From Polaromonas sp. 39-63-25 (GTDB lineage Bacteria > Pseudomonadota > Gammaproteobacteria > Burkholderiales > Burkholderiaceae_C), in contig NZ_NCJH01000018.1 of the NCBI RefSeq assembly GCF_002278925.1, positions 1-64,000 on the forward strand: 64,000 bases of DNA. The letters run 5' to 3'. Each line of letters starts with the position of its first letter. Position 1 is the first letter of the stretch. The position numbers and the translations under genes were made by a program. The notes beneath the pieces were generated by a model. The model made no database searches, had not been told where the DNA came from, and was given only the letters and a program-made list of their open reading frames with translations. This document shows positions 25,432 to 33,929 of this stretch, in pieces.

Positions 25432-27018
25432 CTATGGATTTGTCGTTCCGCTGCGGCGTTTCGGCGCCGCACCCGGCCGATCTCGGCGCCAAGCCTGCAG
25501 GCCCAACCACGCCAGTTGCAAGCGGCCGCGCACATGATCGGCGAACCACCAGACAAACTGGCGGGTACGTGGCGGGTGTCGCTCGTCGACGACGATCTCC
25601 ACGCGGTGGTATCCGCCGGCCCCGCCGGGGTATGGCGCAGCGATGGTTTCGCTCTGCACACCATCACGGCCCCAGGCCCGTGCTTCGACGATGTGGCGAC
25701 CCGAAGTGGCCTGCCAGCGGACGGACCAATGACGCCATGCGCGTGGTCCCAAGGCGTCCGCCAGTGTGCAGACCTGCCAGGCGCCGCCATCAACTCGCAA
25801 TTCGACCCGCATAACCCCGTGGGGTGGACTCCAGGCCACACCAGCGGCCACCTGCTCACCTGGCAACAGGCTCGCCGAGGTGACTGGTACATCGATTCGG
25901 CATTGCGGCCCCATGCGCGACGGCACGCGCGGCCAGCCCTTGCGCTCCGCATAGTCAATAGCGTGCTCGAAACGTGTCACCTCGATCGTTTGCAACCACT
26001 TGATGTTGGAGTCGTAGCCGTGAATACCCGGCACCAGCAACCGCAATGGTGCACCGTGCGCTCGCCTCAGAGGCACACCATTCATCGCGTAGGCGAGCAG
26101 TGGTTCGTAGCCTTGTTCGATCAGCGCCAGGCTGAAGCCGGCGGTAAAGCCGTCAACCGAATGCAGACGAGTGTGATCGGCGCTCTCTGATACGCCGGCG
26201 CTGGCAAGCAGGTCGGTAAGCCGGACGCCCTGCCAGCGGGCGTTGCCGATGAACGGACCGCCCACCGGGTTGTGCACGCACATCAGCACGGCATCGATCT
26301 CCACCGAGGGCAAAGCAAGTAACTGGTCGTAAGTCAGCGAAAGAGGACGGTCGACGAGGCCGACGACTGTAAGCGTCCAACGGTGCCGATCAACCATGGG
26401 GGTCGGAAACGTCACATCGGTCACATAGAACCGTTCGGGCGCCGTAAACAATGGGGAGATGCCCGGAATGTCCAGCGTGGCGCCAGAAGAGGCGGTCGGC
26501 AAAGGCTGCTGCGGCAACGGCAACACCGGCTGATGGCGCTGGGAACGGAATCGCGCCGCGGCGCGCAGCCCGGCCACCCCCAGCGCCAGCGCAAAAGTGA
26601 TCGCCAAGACCCCCGTGGGCGACAACCACATGCCGCCAACCCCACCGGCAAGCGCTGCGAGGCCGATGCCGCACGCAGCGACACGACTCAGTTCGTCACG
26701 CCGCCACAGCGCCGCCAGCCCGATGATCCCGAGTAGCACGAGCGTCACGACGAGCGCCGCTCGGCTGGCGAGCGCGGCCAGCGCCGGCACACTCAATGAC
26801 AGCAGCAGCAACGTCGCGGCAATGACAGGTTTATCCGCCCGGCGCAACAGCGCCACCCCGAGATCGATGAGCGGTGTCGGAATGACGTCGATCAACCAGC
26901 GGCCGGTTGCGCGCAAGGGCGAGGTCTGCGTGCCGTGTACCGCGGCGGCGAACTCGCCTGCCGCTACCTGCACCAGGGCCGCGCCCAATCCTCCGAGCCA
27001 GAGTTCCGAATAAATCAT
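25432..27018 (-). CDS. Membrane-anchored molybdopterin oxidoreductase (sulfite-oxidase fold)
   Basis: 528 residues. Residues 1-150 form about four to five membrane helices. A sulfite-oxidase-type Moco domain follows, with the Mo-ligand Cys in LMCVHNPVGGPFIGN, RWQGVRLTDLLASAGV, the GVPLRRAHGAPLRLLVPG block and NIKWLQTIEVT. The C-terminal part is the Mo-co dimerisation domain (PPHGVMRVELRVDGGAW). No heme or twin-Arg signal is seen; the N-terminal helices would place the catalytic domain outside the membrane. Substrate unknown. It is the first gene of a pair with the hydrolase and is divergent from an AraC-type regulator. Confidence 0.85.
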   Translation of the reverse strand: MIYSELWLGGLGAALVQVAAGEFAAAVHGTQTSPLRATGRWLIDVIPTPLIDLGVALLRRADKPVIAATLLLLSLSVPALAALASRAALVVTLVLLGIIGLAALWRRDELSRVAACGIGLAALAGGVGGMWLSPTGVLAITFALALGVAGLRAAARFRSQRHQPVLPLPQQPLPTASSGATLDIPGISPLFTAPERFYVTDVTFPTPMVDRHRWTLTVVGLVDRPLSLTYDQLLALPSVEIDAVLMCVHNPVGGPFIGNARWQGVRLTDLLASAGVSESADHTRLHSVDGFTAGFSLALIEQGYEPLLAYAMNGVPLRRAHGAPLRLLVPGIHGYDSNIKWLQTIEVTRFEHAIDYAERKGWPRVPSRMGPQCRIDVPVTSASLLPGEQVAAGVAWSPPHGVMRVELRVDGGAWQVCTLADALGPRAWRHWSVRWQATSGRHIVEARAWGRDGVQSETIAAPYPGGAGGYHRVEIVVDERHPPRTRQFVWWFADHVRGRLQLAWLGLQAWRRDRPGAAPKRRSGTTNP

Positions 27019-27135
27019 AGAGTTTCGCTTCGCGTCAAAGATTTGACCGGTTGGCGGTAGGGGAACCCCACGGCCTCCATATGTCAGCAGTCTCGCCCCC
27101 TTGGCCCCGCCGGGCTAGAATAAACTGGCAAACAA

Positions 27136-27906
27136 GTGACCAACGAACTACCGACGATCCGCCTCTATCTCTGGCCGCACCGCTTGCTCTATCTCGGGCC
27201 TGGCATGGACGCGGGCATGCATCATCATCATGCGGCTCAACTTTGCGTGGGGCTCGACGGGCCGCTGCGCTTACGCTCCGGAGAGGATCTGAAGTGGGGT
27301 GAGCACCAAGGGTTCTACGTTCCGCCAGACGAACCGCATGAGTTCATCGCCACCGCCACGTCGACAGCCATCGTCTATGTGGAAGCCGAGAGCGCCGAGT
27401 TCGCGGCGCTGCAAGCACCATCGCAAGGCGCGGCCGCCCCCCGGTCCTCTACCATCGAGGCGTTGCGGCAGCTCGCTGCCACCGGGGGCTCCGCCGAACA
27501 AGCTGATGCAATCTGTCTCGCATGGTTGGGATTGACCGAAGCTGCGCAACAACGCCGCATACTCGACCCGCGCATCGTGGACGGCCTGGCGTTGATCCGC
27601 ACCCAACTCGATCAACCGTTGCGCCTGTCTTCTCTCGCCGCCGCGCTGAACATGTCGCCGAGTTGGCTGAGCCATCAGTTCACCGAACAGATCGGCATGC
27701 CCCTGCGCCGCTATGTGTTGTGGCAGCGGCTGTGGCGGGCGGTGGAGTCGGCGCTGATGGGGAGTACATTGACCGAGGCCGCGCACGCGGCCGGTTTCAG
27801 CGATTCGTCCCATCTCTCGCGCACCTTCCGGGGGACCTTCGGTGTTGCCCCGTCCTTCTTGTTCGGACGCCGGGATCAGGTATTCGTCTGCTTCGCGAAC
27901 GATTGA
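27136..27906 (+). CDS. AraC-family transcriptional regulator
   Basis: 256 residues with an N-terminal cupin-like sensor (HHHHAAQLCVGLDGPLRLRSG; PPDEPHEFIA) and a C-terminal double HTH (LRLSSLAAALNMSPSWLSHQF; TLTEAAHAAGFSDSSHLSRTFR). The start is GTG at 27136. It is divergent from the molybdopterin oxidoreductase gene with a 117-bp shared control region, so it most likely controls that operon. The inducer is unknown. Confidence 0.88.
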   Translation: MTNELPTIRLYLWPHRLLYLGPGMDAGMHHHHAAQLCVGLDGPLRLRSGEDLKWGEHQGFYVPPDEPHEFIATATSTAIVYVEAESAEFAALQAPSQGAAAPRSSTIEALRQLAATGGSAEQADAICLAWLGLTEAAQQRRILDPRIVDGLALIRTQLDQPLRLSSLAAALNMSPSWLSHQFTEQIGMPLRRYVLWQRLWRAVESALMGSTLTEAAHAAGFSDSSHLSRTFRGTFGVAPSFLFGRRDQVFVCFAND

Positions 27907-28019
27907 TATGTTTGATGCCTGTCGGCAGCTTATCGACCCTACCGGCGTCTGAACAGTTTTGCATTTCGCAGTAGATCAACACCACGCTTGCCATCGCCGC
28001 GCATGCCAGGCACTACCCC

Positions 28020-28268
28020 GGCGCAAGCGGTGCCGTGCCACGCGGTACACAAAAGCGGCCGCCGTCACCAAACCGACTAGGGTCCACATGTACGGGCTTT
28101 GACGATGGGTAGCGACAGCACCAGTTCAACCCAGCTCTGTGTGCTCATTCCAAACCAGCCAAATATGTGCCCGAACATGGCGAGCACTGGGGCTGTTGCC
28201 GTTAAAGGCAACGACCACCAGAACCGTCGCTGAAAATCTTTCGCTGCCTTTCTGGGCCTGCAGTGCAC
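28020..28268 (-). pseudogene. Remnant of a CopF-like copper P-type ATPase
   Basis: The frame from 28268 encodes KDFQRRFWWSLPLT...MFGHIFGWFGMSTQSWVELVLSLPIV, the first-helix region of CopF/CopB-like copper ATPases. After a break of about 20 codons the reading shifts frame and resumes from 28089 with MWTLVGLVTAAAFVYRVA, which matches the next conserved block of these pumps. The 5' part, all catalytic motifs and the 3' part are lost. It marks the downstream end of the periplasmic copper cluster, where an intact ATPase gene would be expected. Confidence 0.75.
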
Positions 28269-28302
28269 AAGCCAATTTAATGCAATCTCGATTTCCTTGA
28301 CC

Positions 28303-28497
28303 CTACCTCGGCCTCTTCCTTCGAACCCGGCGCGGGTGCCCGCGCGCTGCCTTTCCTGCCTTGAATTTCTTTCTGTCGCGCCACAGCAGATAGCTTATTA
28401 GCGCAAAAATCATCAGCGCCGCCACGGCACTGGCCACCAGTGCGGTGGTCAGTGTTTCGTGCGAAACATTCGGCAAGTTACGAAATTCGTGTGGCAT
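28303..28497 (-). CDS. Small single-pass membrane protein with WRDRKK motif
   Basis: A short N-terminus, one membrane helix (VASAVAALMIFALISYLLW) and a WRDRKKFK motif with a basic tail ending RRVRRKRPR. It is a paralogue of the small protein at 8914-9105. ATG at 28497 gives a 64-residue protein that aligns best with that paralogue; an ATG at 28527 adds ten residues. No strong ribosome binding site marks either. Last intact gene of the copper cluster. Function unknown. Confidence 0.6.
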   Translation of the reverse strand: MPHEFRNLPNVSHETLTTALVASAVAALMIFALISYLLWRDRKKFKAGKAARGHPRRVRRKRPR

Positions 28498-28549
28498 CAG
28501 AACATTCCACTGGATCCGCCGGCGCATCAGCCCGGCAGATCGATAGCCA

Positions 28550-28906
28550 CTATTTCGCCGGTTGGATGTCGGTCACGACAATGGCGCCGCCGGCCTTCTC
28601 GGCGGTGAAACGCACCTTGTCGCCTGCTTTCACCTTGTCCAGCATGGCTGGATCCTTGACCTGGAACACCATGGTCATACTTGGCATGTCCAGATTTTTG
28701 ATCTCGCCATGCTTCATGGTGATCTTCTTGGCTTCTTTGTCCACTTTGCGCACTTCACCATCGGCCATGCTGGCCTCGGGTGCAGCGGCCTCTTTCTTTG
28801 CTTCACCCATCGGCATAGCACCGCTACCGTGGTTCATGGTCGATTGCGCGTGAGCTGCACCGGCAAACAGGGCACCGAGGATCAGAACGGTTTTAAGGGA
28901 TTTCAT
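28550..28906 (-). CDS. Periplasmic copper-binding protein (CusF-like)
   Basis: 118 residues: a signal peptide (MKSLKTVLILGALFAGAAHA), a Met/His-containing linker (STMNHGSGAMPMG), then a CusF-type small barrel (ADGEVRKVDKEAKKITMKHGEI and LDMPSMTMVFQVKDP). His in KHG and the Met pair in MPSMTM match the CusF copper site, including the MTM spacing. AAGGAAG lies before the ATG at 28906. In other systems CusF hands Cu(I) to the RND pump; no CusA is adjacent here. Confidence 0.9.
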   Translation of the reverse strand: MKSLKTVLILGALFAGAAHAQSTMNHGSGAMPMGEAKKEAAAPEASMADGEVRKVDKEAKKITMKHGEIKNLDMPSMTMVFQVKDPAMLDKVKAGDKVRFTAEKAGGAIVVTDIQPAK

Positions 28907-28919
28907 GGTTAACTTCCTT

Positions 28920-29411
28920 TCAGGAAATAGTGGAAAAAAAGTTTGAAAAGTAGGATTTAAATATGCTGGTGCTGCCATCGGCTTTGACCAGCAGCACGTC
29001 GTAAGCGTCTTTGCGCTTTCCATAGATGGGGCCGTCCATGCCCGGGGAGCCCACAGGCATGCCGGGCACGCCCAATCCGATCGCTTTCGGACGTTTCGCC
29101 AACAGGCTCTGAATGTCACGCGCCGGTACATGGCCTTCAACGGCATAGCCGCCGACCTCTGCGGTGTGGCATGAGCCCAACTTGGCAGGAATACCGAGCC
29201 GGGCCCTTGCCGCCGTGTTGCCGCTGTCGTGGACCCGCACATCAAAGCCGCTGTCCTCCAAGTGTTTCACCCAGTCTTTGCAGCAGCCGCACTCCGGGTC
29301 TTTCCAGACGTCGACGAGGGGACGGGCTTTGGCGAACGCGCCGCTACCAAGACTGAGCTGCGCGCCGGCTACAAATACCGGGAGAATTTTGAGGAACGAG
29401 CGTTTTTTCAT
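28920..29411 (-). CDS. Exported DUF411 metal-binding protein
   Basis: 163 residues: an N-terminal signal (KKRSFLKILPVFVAGAQLSLGSGAFA), then the DUF411 core with VWKDPECGCCKDWVKHL, the SCHTAEVGGYAVEGHVP block and GLGVPGMPVGSPGMD. The CGCC cluster and Met residues suggest copper binding. DUF411 proteins are common in copper clusters. It lies between the cupredoxin and the CusF-like gene in the same direction. Confidence 0.88.
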   Translation of the reverse strand: MKKRSFLKILPVFVAGAQLSLGSGAFAKARPLVDVWKDPECGCCKDWVKHLEDSGFDVRVHDSGNTAARARLGIPAKLGSCHTAEVGGYAVEGHVPARDIQSLLAKRPKAIGLGVPGMPVGSPGMDGPIYGKRKDAYDVLLVKADGSTSIFKSYFSNFFSTIS

Positions 29412-29435
29412 GAGGCCTCCGCAGGGCTCAGGTGA

Positions 29436-29933
29436 TTACTTGGAGGCCATCACAGTGACTTTGCCCACCATCCCGGCCTGATAGTGGCCAGCGATCAGGC
29501 AGGCATAGTCAAAAGTGCCTGGCTTGTTAAAGGTCCAGATGATCTCGCCTGTCTTGCCGGGGCCGACATGGGCCATGTAGGGCTCCTCGTGCTCCATGCC
29601 GGGAAACTTCATCATCAGTGCAGCATGCTCGTCCAGGTCTGTCTTGGTGCCGATCACCATTTCGTGCATGACTTTCCCGCCGTTTTTTATGATGAATTTG
29701 ATCGTTTCGCCTTGTTTGACTTCCAGCTTGTCAGGGTTGAAGCGCATGTTATCGGTCATGGTGAAAGTCACCGTGCGGATAACGCTTTTGGCATCGCCCG
29801 CGATGCCCCACGCTTTTTGTTCCTTTTTGACGGGACCGGCTTTTTTGACGTGAGTTTCGTCGCCATGCGCCAGCGCCAGAGCGCCTGTGGTGGCAATCAG
29901 GGTACCCAAAACAATGGAGGTCAGTTTTTTCAT
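29436..29933 (-). CDS. Periplasmic cupredoxin (CopI-like)
   Basis: 165 residues with a signal peptide (KLTSIVLGTLIATTGALALA) and a single cupredoxin domain. Type-1 copper ligands are visible as His in KVMHEMVIG and Cys, His and Met in YACLIAGHYQAGM. It is similar to the cupredoxin at 58584-59084. Such proteins are needed for copper tolerance in some betaproteobacteria. It lies just after the multicopper oxidase and may pass electrons or copper to or from it. Confidence 0.9.
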   Translation of the reverse strand: MKKLTSIVLGTLIATTGALALAHGDETHVKKAGPVKKEQKAWGIAGDAKSVIRTVTFTMTDNMRFNPDKLEVKQGETIKFIIKNGGKVMHEMVIGTKTDLDEHAALMMKFPGMEHEEPYMAHVGPGKTGEIIWTFNKPGTFDYACLIAGHYQAGMVGKVTVMASK

Positions 29934-29986
29934 GAAAATTCCTACTAATGGAAGGTTGAGGGAAAGTCGATGGAGGAAAAAAAGGA

Positions 29987-31399
29987 TCAGTGCTTCATGT
30001 TGCCCATGGGTTTGCGCACCTGGACTTCAACTTCTTTGGCAGGCATGTTTTGGACCGGCATCGATTTGCCACCTTCTGCGGCGAAGCGCGCAGGGTTGGG
30101 CAGTGAGCCCGTCCACTCATAGGCGATCTCGCCGGCGGGATGCTTGTACCAGCCCGGATCTTTGTAATCACCTGCCTTCTGGTCCTTCCGTACCTTCACC
30201 ATTGAAAACATGCCGCCCATTTCGACCGAGCCGAACGGGCCGGTGCCCGTCATCATGGGCGCGGTGTTGTCCGGCAATGGCATTTCCATCTCGGCCATGT
30301 CGGCCATGCCGCGCTCGCCCATCACCATGTAGTCGGGAACCAGGTTGGTGATTTGCTTGGCAATGCCGCGGTGCTCGACGCCGATCATGGTTGGGACGTC
30401 ATGGCCCATGGCGTTCATGGTGTGGTGGCTTTTATGGCAATGGAACGCCCAGTCGCCCTCTTCGTCGGCCAGGAACTCGATCTGCCGCATCTGGCCTACA
30501 GCGACGTCGGTCGTGACCTCGTACCAGCGGGTGGATTTTGGGGTCGGCCCGCCGTCGGTACCAGTCACAAGGAACTCGTGCCCATGCAAGTGCATGGGGT
30601 GATTGGTCATCGTCAAATTACCGATGCGGATCCGGACCTTGTCGTTCTTGCGAACCACCAGCGGATCGATGCCAGGGAAGATACGGCTGTTCCAACTCCA
30701 CAGGTTGAAGTCCAGCATGGTCATGATTTTCGGCGTGTAGGCACCAGGGTCGATATCGTAGGCATTGAGCAAAAATACGAAGTCCCGGTCCACGTCATCA
30801 ATCAGTGGGTGCTTGGCCTTGGGATGAGTGATCCAGAATCCCATCATTCCCATGGCCATTTGCGTCATCTCGTCGGCATGCGGGTGGTACATGAACGTGC
30901 CCGGCCGTCTTGCCACAAACTCGTACACAAACGTCTTGCCCACCGGAATGGCCGGCTGGTTCAATCCGGCAACGCCGTCCATACCGTTTGGAAGGCGTTG
31001 ACCATGCCAATGGATGCTGGTGTGTTCGGGCAGCTTGTTGGTGACAAAAATGCGGACACGGTCGCCTTCGACCACCTCGATGGTTGGCCCGGGGGACTGG
31101 CCGTTGTATCCCCAGAGATGGGCCTTGAAGCCCGGTGCCATTTCACGCACCACAGGTTCGGCCACCAGATGGAACTCCTTGACGCCGGCATTCATACGCC
31201 AGGGCAGCGTCCAACCATTCAAGGTCACAACGGGGTTGTACGGGCGGCCAGTGCTGGGCATCAACGGCGCCATGGTGTCGGGCTTGGTTTGCAGGACCGG
31301 CTCAGGCAGCGCAGCCATGGCGACCCTGCTGACGGCCGCGGCAGCGACTGCCGTAGTTATTGCCCCAGCGCCTGTCAGAAAATTTCTTCGATTTGTCAT
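29987..31399 (-). CDS. Tat-exported multicopper oxidase
   Basis: 470 residues with a twin-Arg signal (TNRRNFLTGAGAITTAVAAAA) and the four copper motifs: HWHGQRLP, MYHPHADEM, HPMHLHGHEF and HCHKSHHTMNAMG. The last carries the type-1 Cys and ligand Met. The C-terminal tail is Met-rich (MGERGMADMAEMEMPLP; MGGMFSMV; MGNMKH). It probably oxidises Cu(I) to Cu(II) in the periplasm. The middle cupredoxin domain is reduced compared with CueO, as in shorter CopA-type oxidases. It follows the TolC-like gene. Confidence 0.92.
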   Translation of the reverse strand: MTNRRNFLTGAGAITTAVAAAAVSRVAMAALPEPVLQTKPDTMAPLMPSTGRPYNPVVTLNGWTLPWRMNAGVKEFHLVAEPVVREMAPGFKAHLWGYNGQSPGPTIEVVEGDRVRIFVTNKLPEHTSIHWHGQRLPNGMDGVAGLNQPAIPVGKTFVYEFVARRPGTFMYHPHADEMTQMAMGMMGFWITHPKAKHPLIDDVDRDFVFLLNAYDIDPGAYTPKIMTMLDFNLWSWNSRIFPGIDPLVVRKNDKVRIRIGNLTMTNHPMHLHGHEFLVTGTDGGPTPKSTRWYEVTTDVAVGQMRQIEFLADEEGDWAFHCHKSHHTMNAMGHDVPTMIGVEHRGIAKQITNLVPDYMVMGERGMADMAEMEMPLPDNTAPMMTGTGPFGSVEMGGMFSMVKVRKDQKAGDYKDPGWYKHPAGEIAYEWTGSLPNPARFAAEGGKSMPVQNMPAKEVEVQVRKPMGNMKH

Positions 31400-31426
31400 G
31401 TCAATTCCGTAAATAGTTGATCAGGT

Positions 31427-32845
31427 CTAGTGGCCGGCATCGGCGCCGCCGCTGGTGGCACCCCCTGCGGCCATGGCCATGGAGGTCGGCTTGCCCGTCA
31501 TCGACGCGGCAAGCGCGGCATCGGCGAGCCAGAACTGCTGGTAGGCGTTGATCGCCGCAGTCACGCTGGAGATCTGGTCTCGCGTGTCGGCCAGCAATTC
31601 GAAGACGCCGATCAGCATGCCGTTGTAGCGAAGGATGTTTTCTTCAGCCATTGTTTTGCGAAGCGGAACGATTTCGTCGCGGTAGTGCTTGGCAACGTCA
31701 TAAGCAGTCCTGTAGGCGGAGTAGCTTTCGCGAAGCTGTGATGACGCGCCGCGCACCGTGCTTTCGTAGCGGCTGGCGGCGGCCAGGGACTGGGCGTTCA
31801 TGACACCACGTTGTGCGCTACCCCAGTCAAAGATCGGCAGCCGGATCCCCAGCTCGAACCCCCGCCTGGGCGTGCTGGTGCCGGCCGAATTGTCAAAAAC
31901 GGTGTCCCTGCGAATGCCCAACTCCACATCCACCAGGCTGTTGAGCAGGTTCAGGCCTTGTGACTTGCCAGCGATATCGAGCTGGCTACGCGCCATCTGC
32001 ACATCCAGGCGCTGCTGCATGGCATTGGCATTGACCACCTCGGGTTGACGCGGCGCTTTGGGCAGATCGGGCAGGCGCTCGGGGAGCTTCAGCTCTTTGG
32101 CCTGGGCGTCAGTCAAACCCAATTGACGGATCAACTCCTCCCGCGCAGCAGTCGCGGCGTGCTGGCTGGATGCCAGCTGCGCCGTGGCATCCGCGTAAAA
32201 GGCCTGCTGGCGCGTCCGCTGCAGCTTGGTGAAATTGCCCACCTGCTGCATGCGTTTGGCCAGCTCGGCGCTCGCTTGCGCGGTGCGATTGACCTGTTCA
32301 GCGTATTGCAGCGTCTGCTGAGCGGTGACTGCCCTGACCCAGCCCTGACGCACCTGTGTGACCTGCTCGACCACATTGGCACTGAGCTGGACTTTGGCCT
32401 GGTCGGTTTGCCCGCGCGCAATGATCCGGCGCTGCGGCAGCGTCAACAGGTCCAGCAAGCCGAACGATAGCAAGCGGCCCAGTTCCAGCTCATCCGCAAA
32501 GCGGATCCGTTCAAACGTAAAAACAGGGTTGCTGATCCGCCCTGCCTGGTTGGCCTGAGCCAGTTCGGACCAGCTTTGCGCCAGCAAGGTCTGCACAGCC
32601 GGACTGTTCGCCAGCGCCAGCTGGACGGCGTCGTCCATCGACAAAGGTTTGCCCAGCAGCTCGTTGGTCAGCTTGGTCCTGGCTTGCTGCTGTTGTGCGG
32701 TACGGCTGAACTCAAGCTTGCCGCCAGTAAATGTGGTAGTCGAGTCGTTGGCGTCCTGAACAGCCTGATCAATGTTGACGGAAGCGCAGCCTGCCAGCAC
32801 AAGGACGGCGGCGGTCAGTGCGCCCAGTCGAAAAATTCTTTTCAT
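31427..32845 (-). CDS. TolC-family outer-membrane lipoprotein
   Basis: About 472 residues with a lipoprotein signal (FRLGALTAAVLVLAGCAS) and TolC-type helical repeats (LSMDDAVQLALANSPAVQTLL; QQRLDVQMARSQLDIAGKS). The C-terminus carries a short Met/His tail (MAMAAGGATSGGADAGH). ATG at 32845 is preceded by AGGA; an upstream in-frame start is less likely. No adaptor or RND gene is adjacent, so its pump partner is unknown. It is co-transcribed with the oxidase and the small exported gene upstream (which it overlaps only if the upstream start is used). Confidence 0.87.
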   Translation of the reverse strand: MKRIFRLGALTAAVLVLAGCASVNIDQAVQDANDSTTTFTGGKLEFSRTAQQQQARTKLTNELLGKPLSMDDAVQLALANSPAVQTLLAQSWSELAQANQAGRISNPVFTFERIRFADELELGRLLSFGLLDLLTLPQRRIIARGQTDQAKVQLSANVVEQVTQVRQGWVRAVTAQQTLQYAEQVNRTAQASAELAKRMQQVGNFTKLQRTRQQAFYADATAQLASSQHAATAAREELIRQLGLTDAQAKELKLPERLPDLPKAPRQPEVVNANAMQQRLDVQMARSQLDIAGKSQGLNLLNSLVDVELGIRRDTVFDNSAGTSTPRRGFELGIRLPIFDWGSAQRGVMNAQSLAAASRYESTVRGASSQLRESYSAYRTAYDVAKHYRDEIVPLRKTMAEENILRYNGMLIGVFELLADTRDQISSVTAAINAYQQFWLADAALAASMTGKPTSMAMAAGGATSGGADAGH

Positions 32846-32856
32846 GGGTCGTCCTG

Positions 32857-33180
32857 TCACTGTTTGGAATGCCCGGCATGCGGGTCGGGTTTAGCTGAGG
32901 CGCCTGGGGCCGAGGGCTCTTGTGCTTCTTTGGCGTATACGCGCCATCCGCCGATGCTGCCAACGCGATCATTTGCCTCCTTCCAGGAGAGCGTTTTTTC
33001 GTCGGTGTACGGCTGATAGCCTTCGAATGCTGAGCGGTACTCTGGCGGCGTGGGTGATGATGCCGCCGCCGGATTGGCTGGCGCGGCTGATGGAGCACTT
33101 GCGGGAGCGGCTTGTGCTAACGCAAGCGCCGGCAAGGCGGATAGCAGGACCAGCGAACTGGTCAACAAAGATTTAAACAT
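32857..33180 (-). CDS. Small exported protein of the copper cluster
   Basis: 107 residues: a signal peptide (SLLTSSLVLLSALPALALAQ), an Ala/Pro-rich linker, then a short conserved-looking part (FEGYQPYTDEKTLSWKEAN; GGWRVYAKEAQ) and a His-containing end (DPHAGHSKQ). I recall similar small proteins in betaproteobacterial copper clusters but cannot name a function. It ends 11 bp before the TolC-like ATG. Confidence 0.7.
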   Translation of the reverse strand: MFKSLLTSSLVLLSALPALALAQAAPASAPSAAPANPAAASSPTPPEYRSAFEGYQPYTDEKTLSWKEANDRVGSIGGWRVYAKEAQEPSAPGASAKPDPHAGHSKQ

Positions 33181-33301
33181 GAATTCCTCGCGTTTTCAAA
33201 GGGCGGCGAACACGAAGTCATCCCGCAAGGGATTCTTCGAGGGCGAGCAGATGAAAAGTGCCTGCTACTGCGGCGCGAACGGCCGCAGCTCTACAGGCGC
33301 G

Positions 33302-33712
33302 TCAGGCGCGAGGTGGTTTCTCGGGCTGGCGCGAGGGAACGGTATCGATCAGCACGAAAGGCTCGGCCAGATCAGCATGGGGGGAAGGCGAGATTGCGAC
33401 CGTACGGGGCAAATCAGCGATGGCCACGACGCTGCAGCAAGAAGCGCATACGCCGCACTTGTGAGTGGCGTCCGGTAATTGTGATTGGACGTCGGATGCT
33501 TTGTCGACCTGTTGCACCAGCAGTGCAGCCTGTGTGGGCTCATGCTGCAAGACAATGCCATCCGCAAGATGAGGTGCGACGGCGATCATCTGACTTTGCG
33601 CGGTCTCGTGGCCTGGACTCGAGCTGCAATAAAGCATGGATGCCGCAGCAAAACCCTGCAGGGGCAAGGCCAGCATCATCAAGCAAAGCAACAAGTGGCG
33701 AAAGCGCAACAT
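33302..33712 (-). CDS. Small exported Cys/His protein (CzcI-like layout)
   Basis: 136 residues with a signal peptide (LLLCLMMLALPLQGFAAAS), a YC soon after it and a HKCGVCASCC cluster in the middle. This is the same plan as the CzcI-like protein at 15868-16218 and it occupies the same place, before the outer-membrane factor. Probably a periplasmic metal-responsive protein and the first gene of the copper cluster. No regulator such as CopRS is found beside it. Confidence 0.65.
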   Translation of the reverse strand: MLRFRHLLLCLMMLALPLQGFAAASMLYCSSSPGHETAQSQMIAVAPHLADGIVLQHEPTQAALLVQQVDKASDVQSQLPDATHKCGVCASCCSVVAIADLPRTVAISPSPHADLAEPFVLIDTVPSRQPEKPPRA

Positions 33713-33929
33713 AGTGGTCGGATTCTACCCGGTGTTTTTAGTCCTGCTGTGTCACAAGGGTAAAGATCAGTTTTGCGCTGACCACTGCCGCCAAGGCTTG
33801 GAATTCACGAACCTTCCGGAGTTTGAAAATGTTCTATTGCTCTACGCCAGGCACGGTATCTCCCACCGCCACGGAATAACGATGAACGCAAACCCGGAGG
33901 CCCATATGAATGTGAATCGCCTCAACGGC

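Noticed and set aside
28907-29245. N-terminal extension of the CusF-like protein
   Set aside because: It overlaps the DUF411 gene; the signal peptide starts at 28906.
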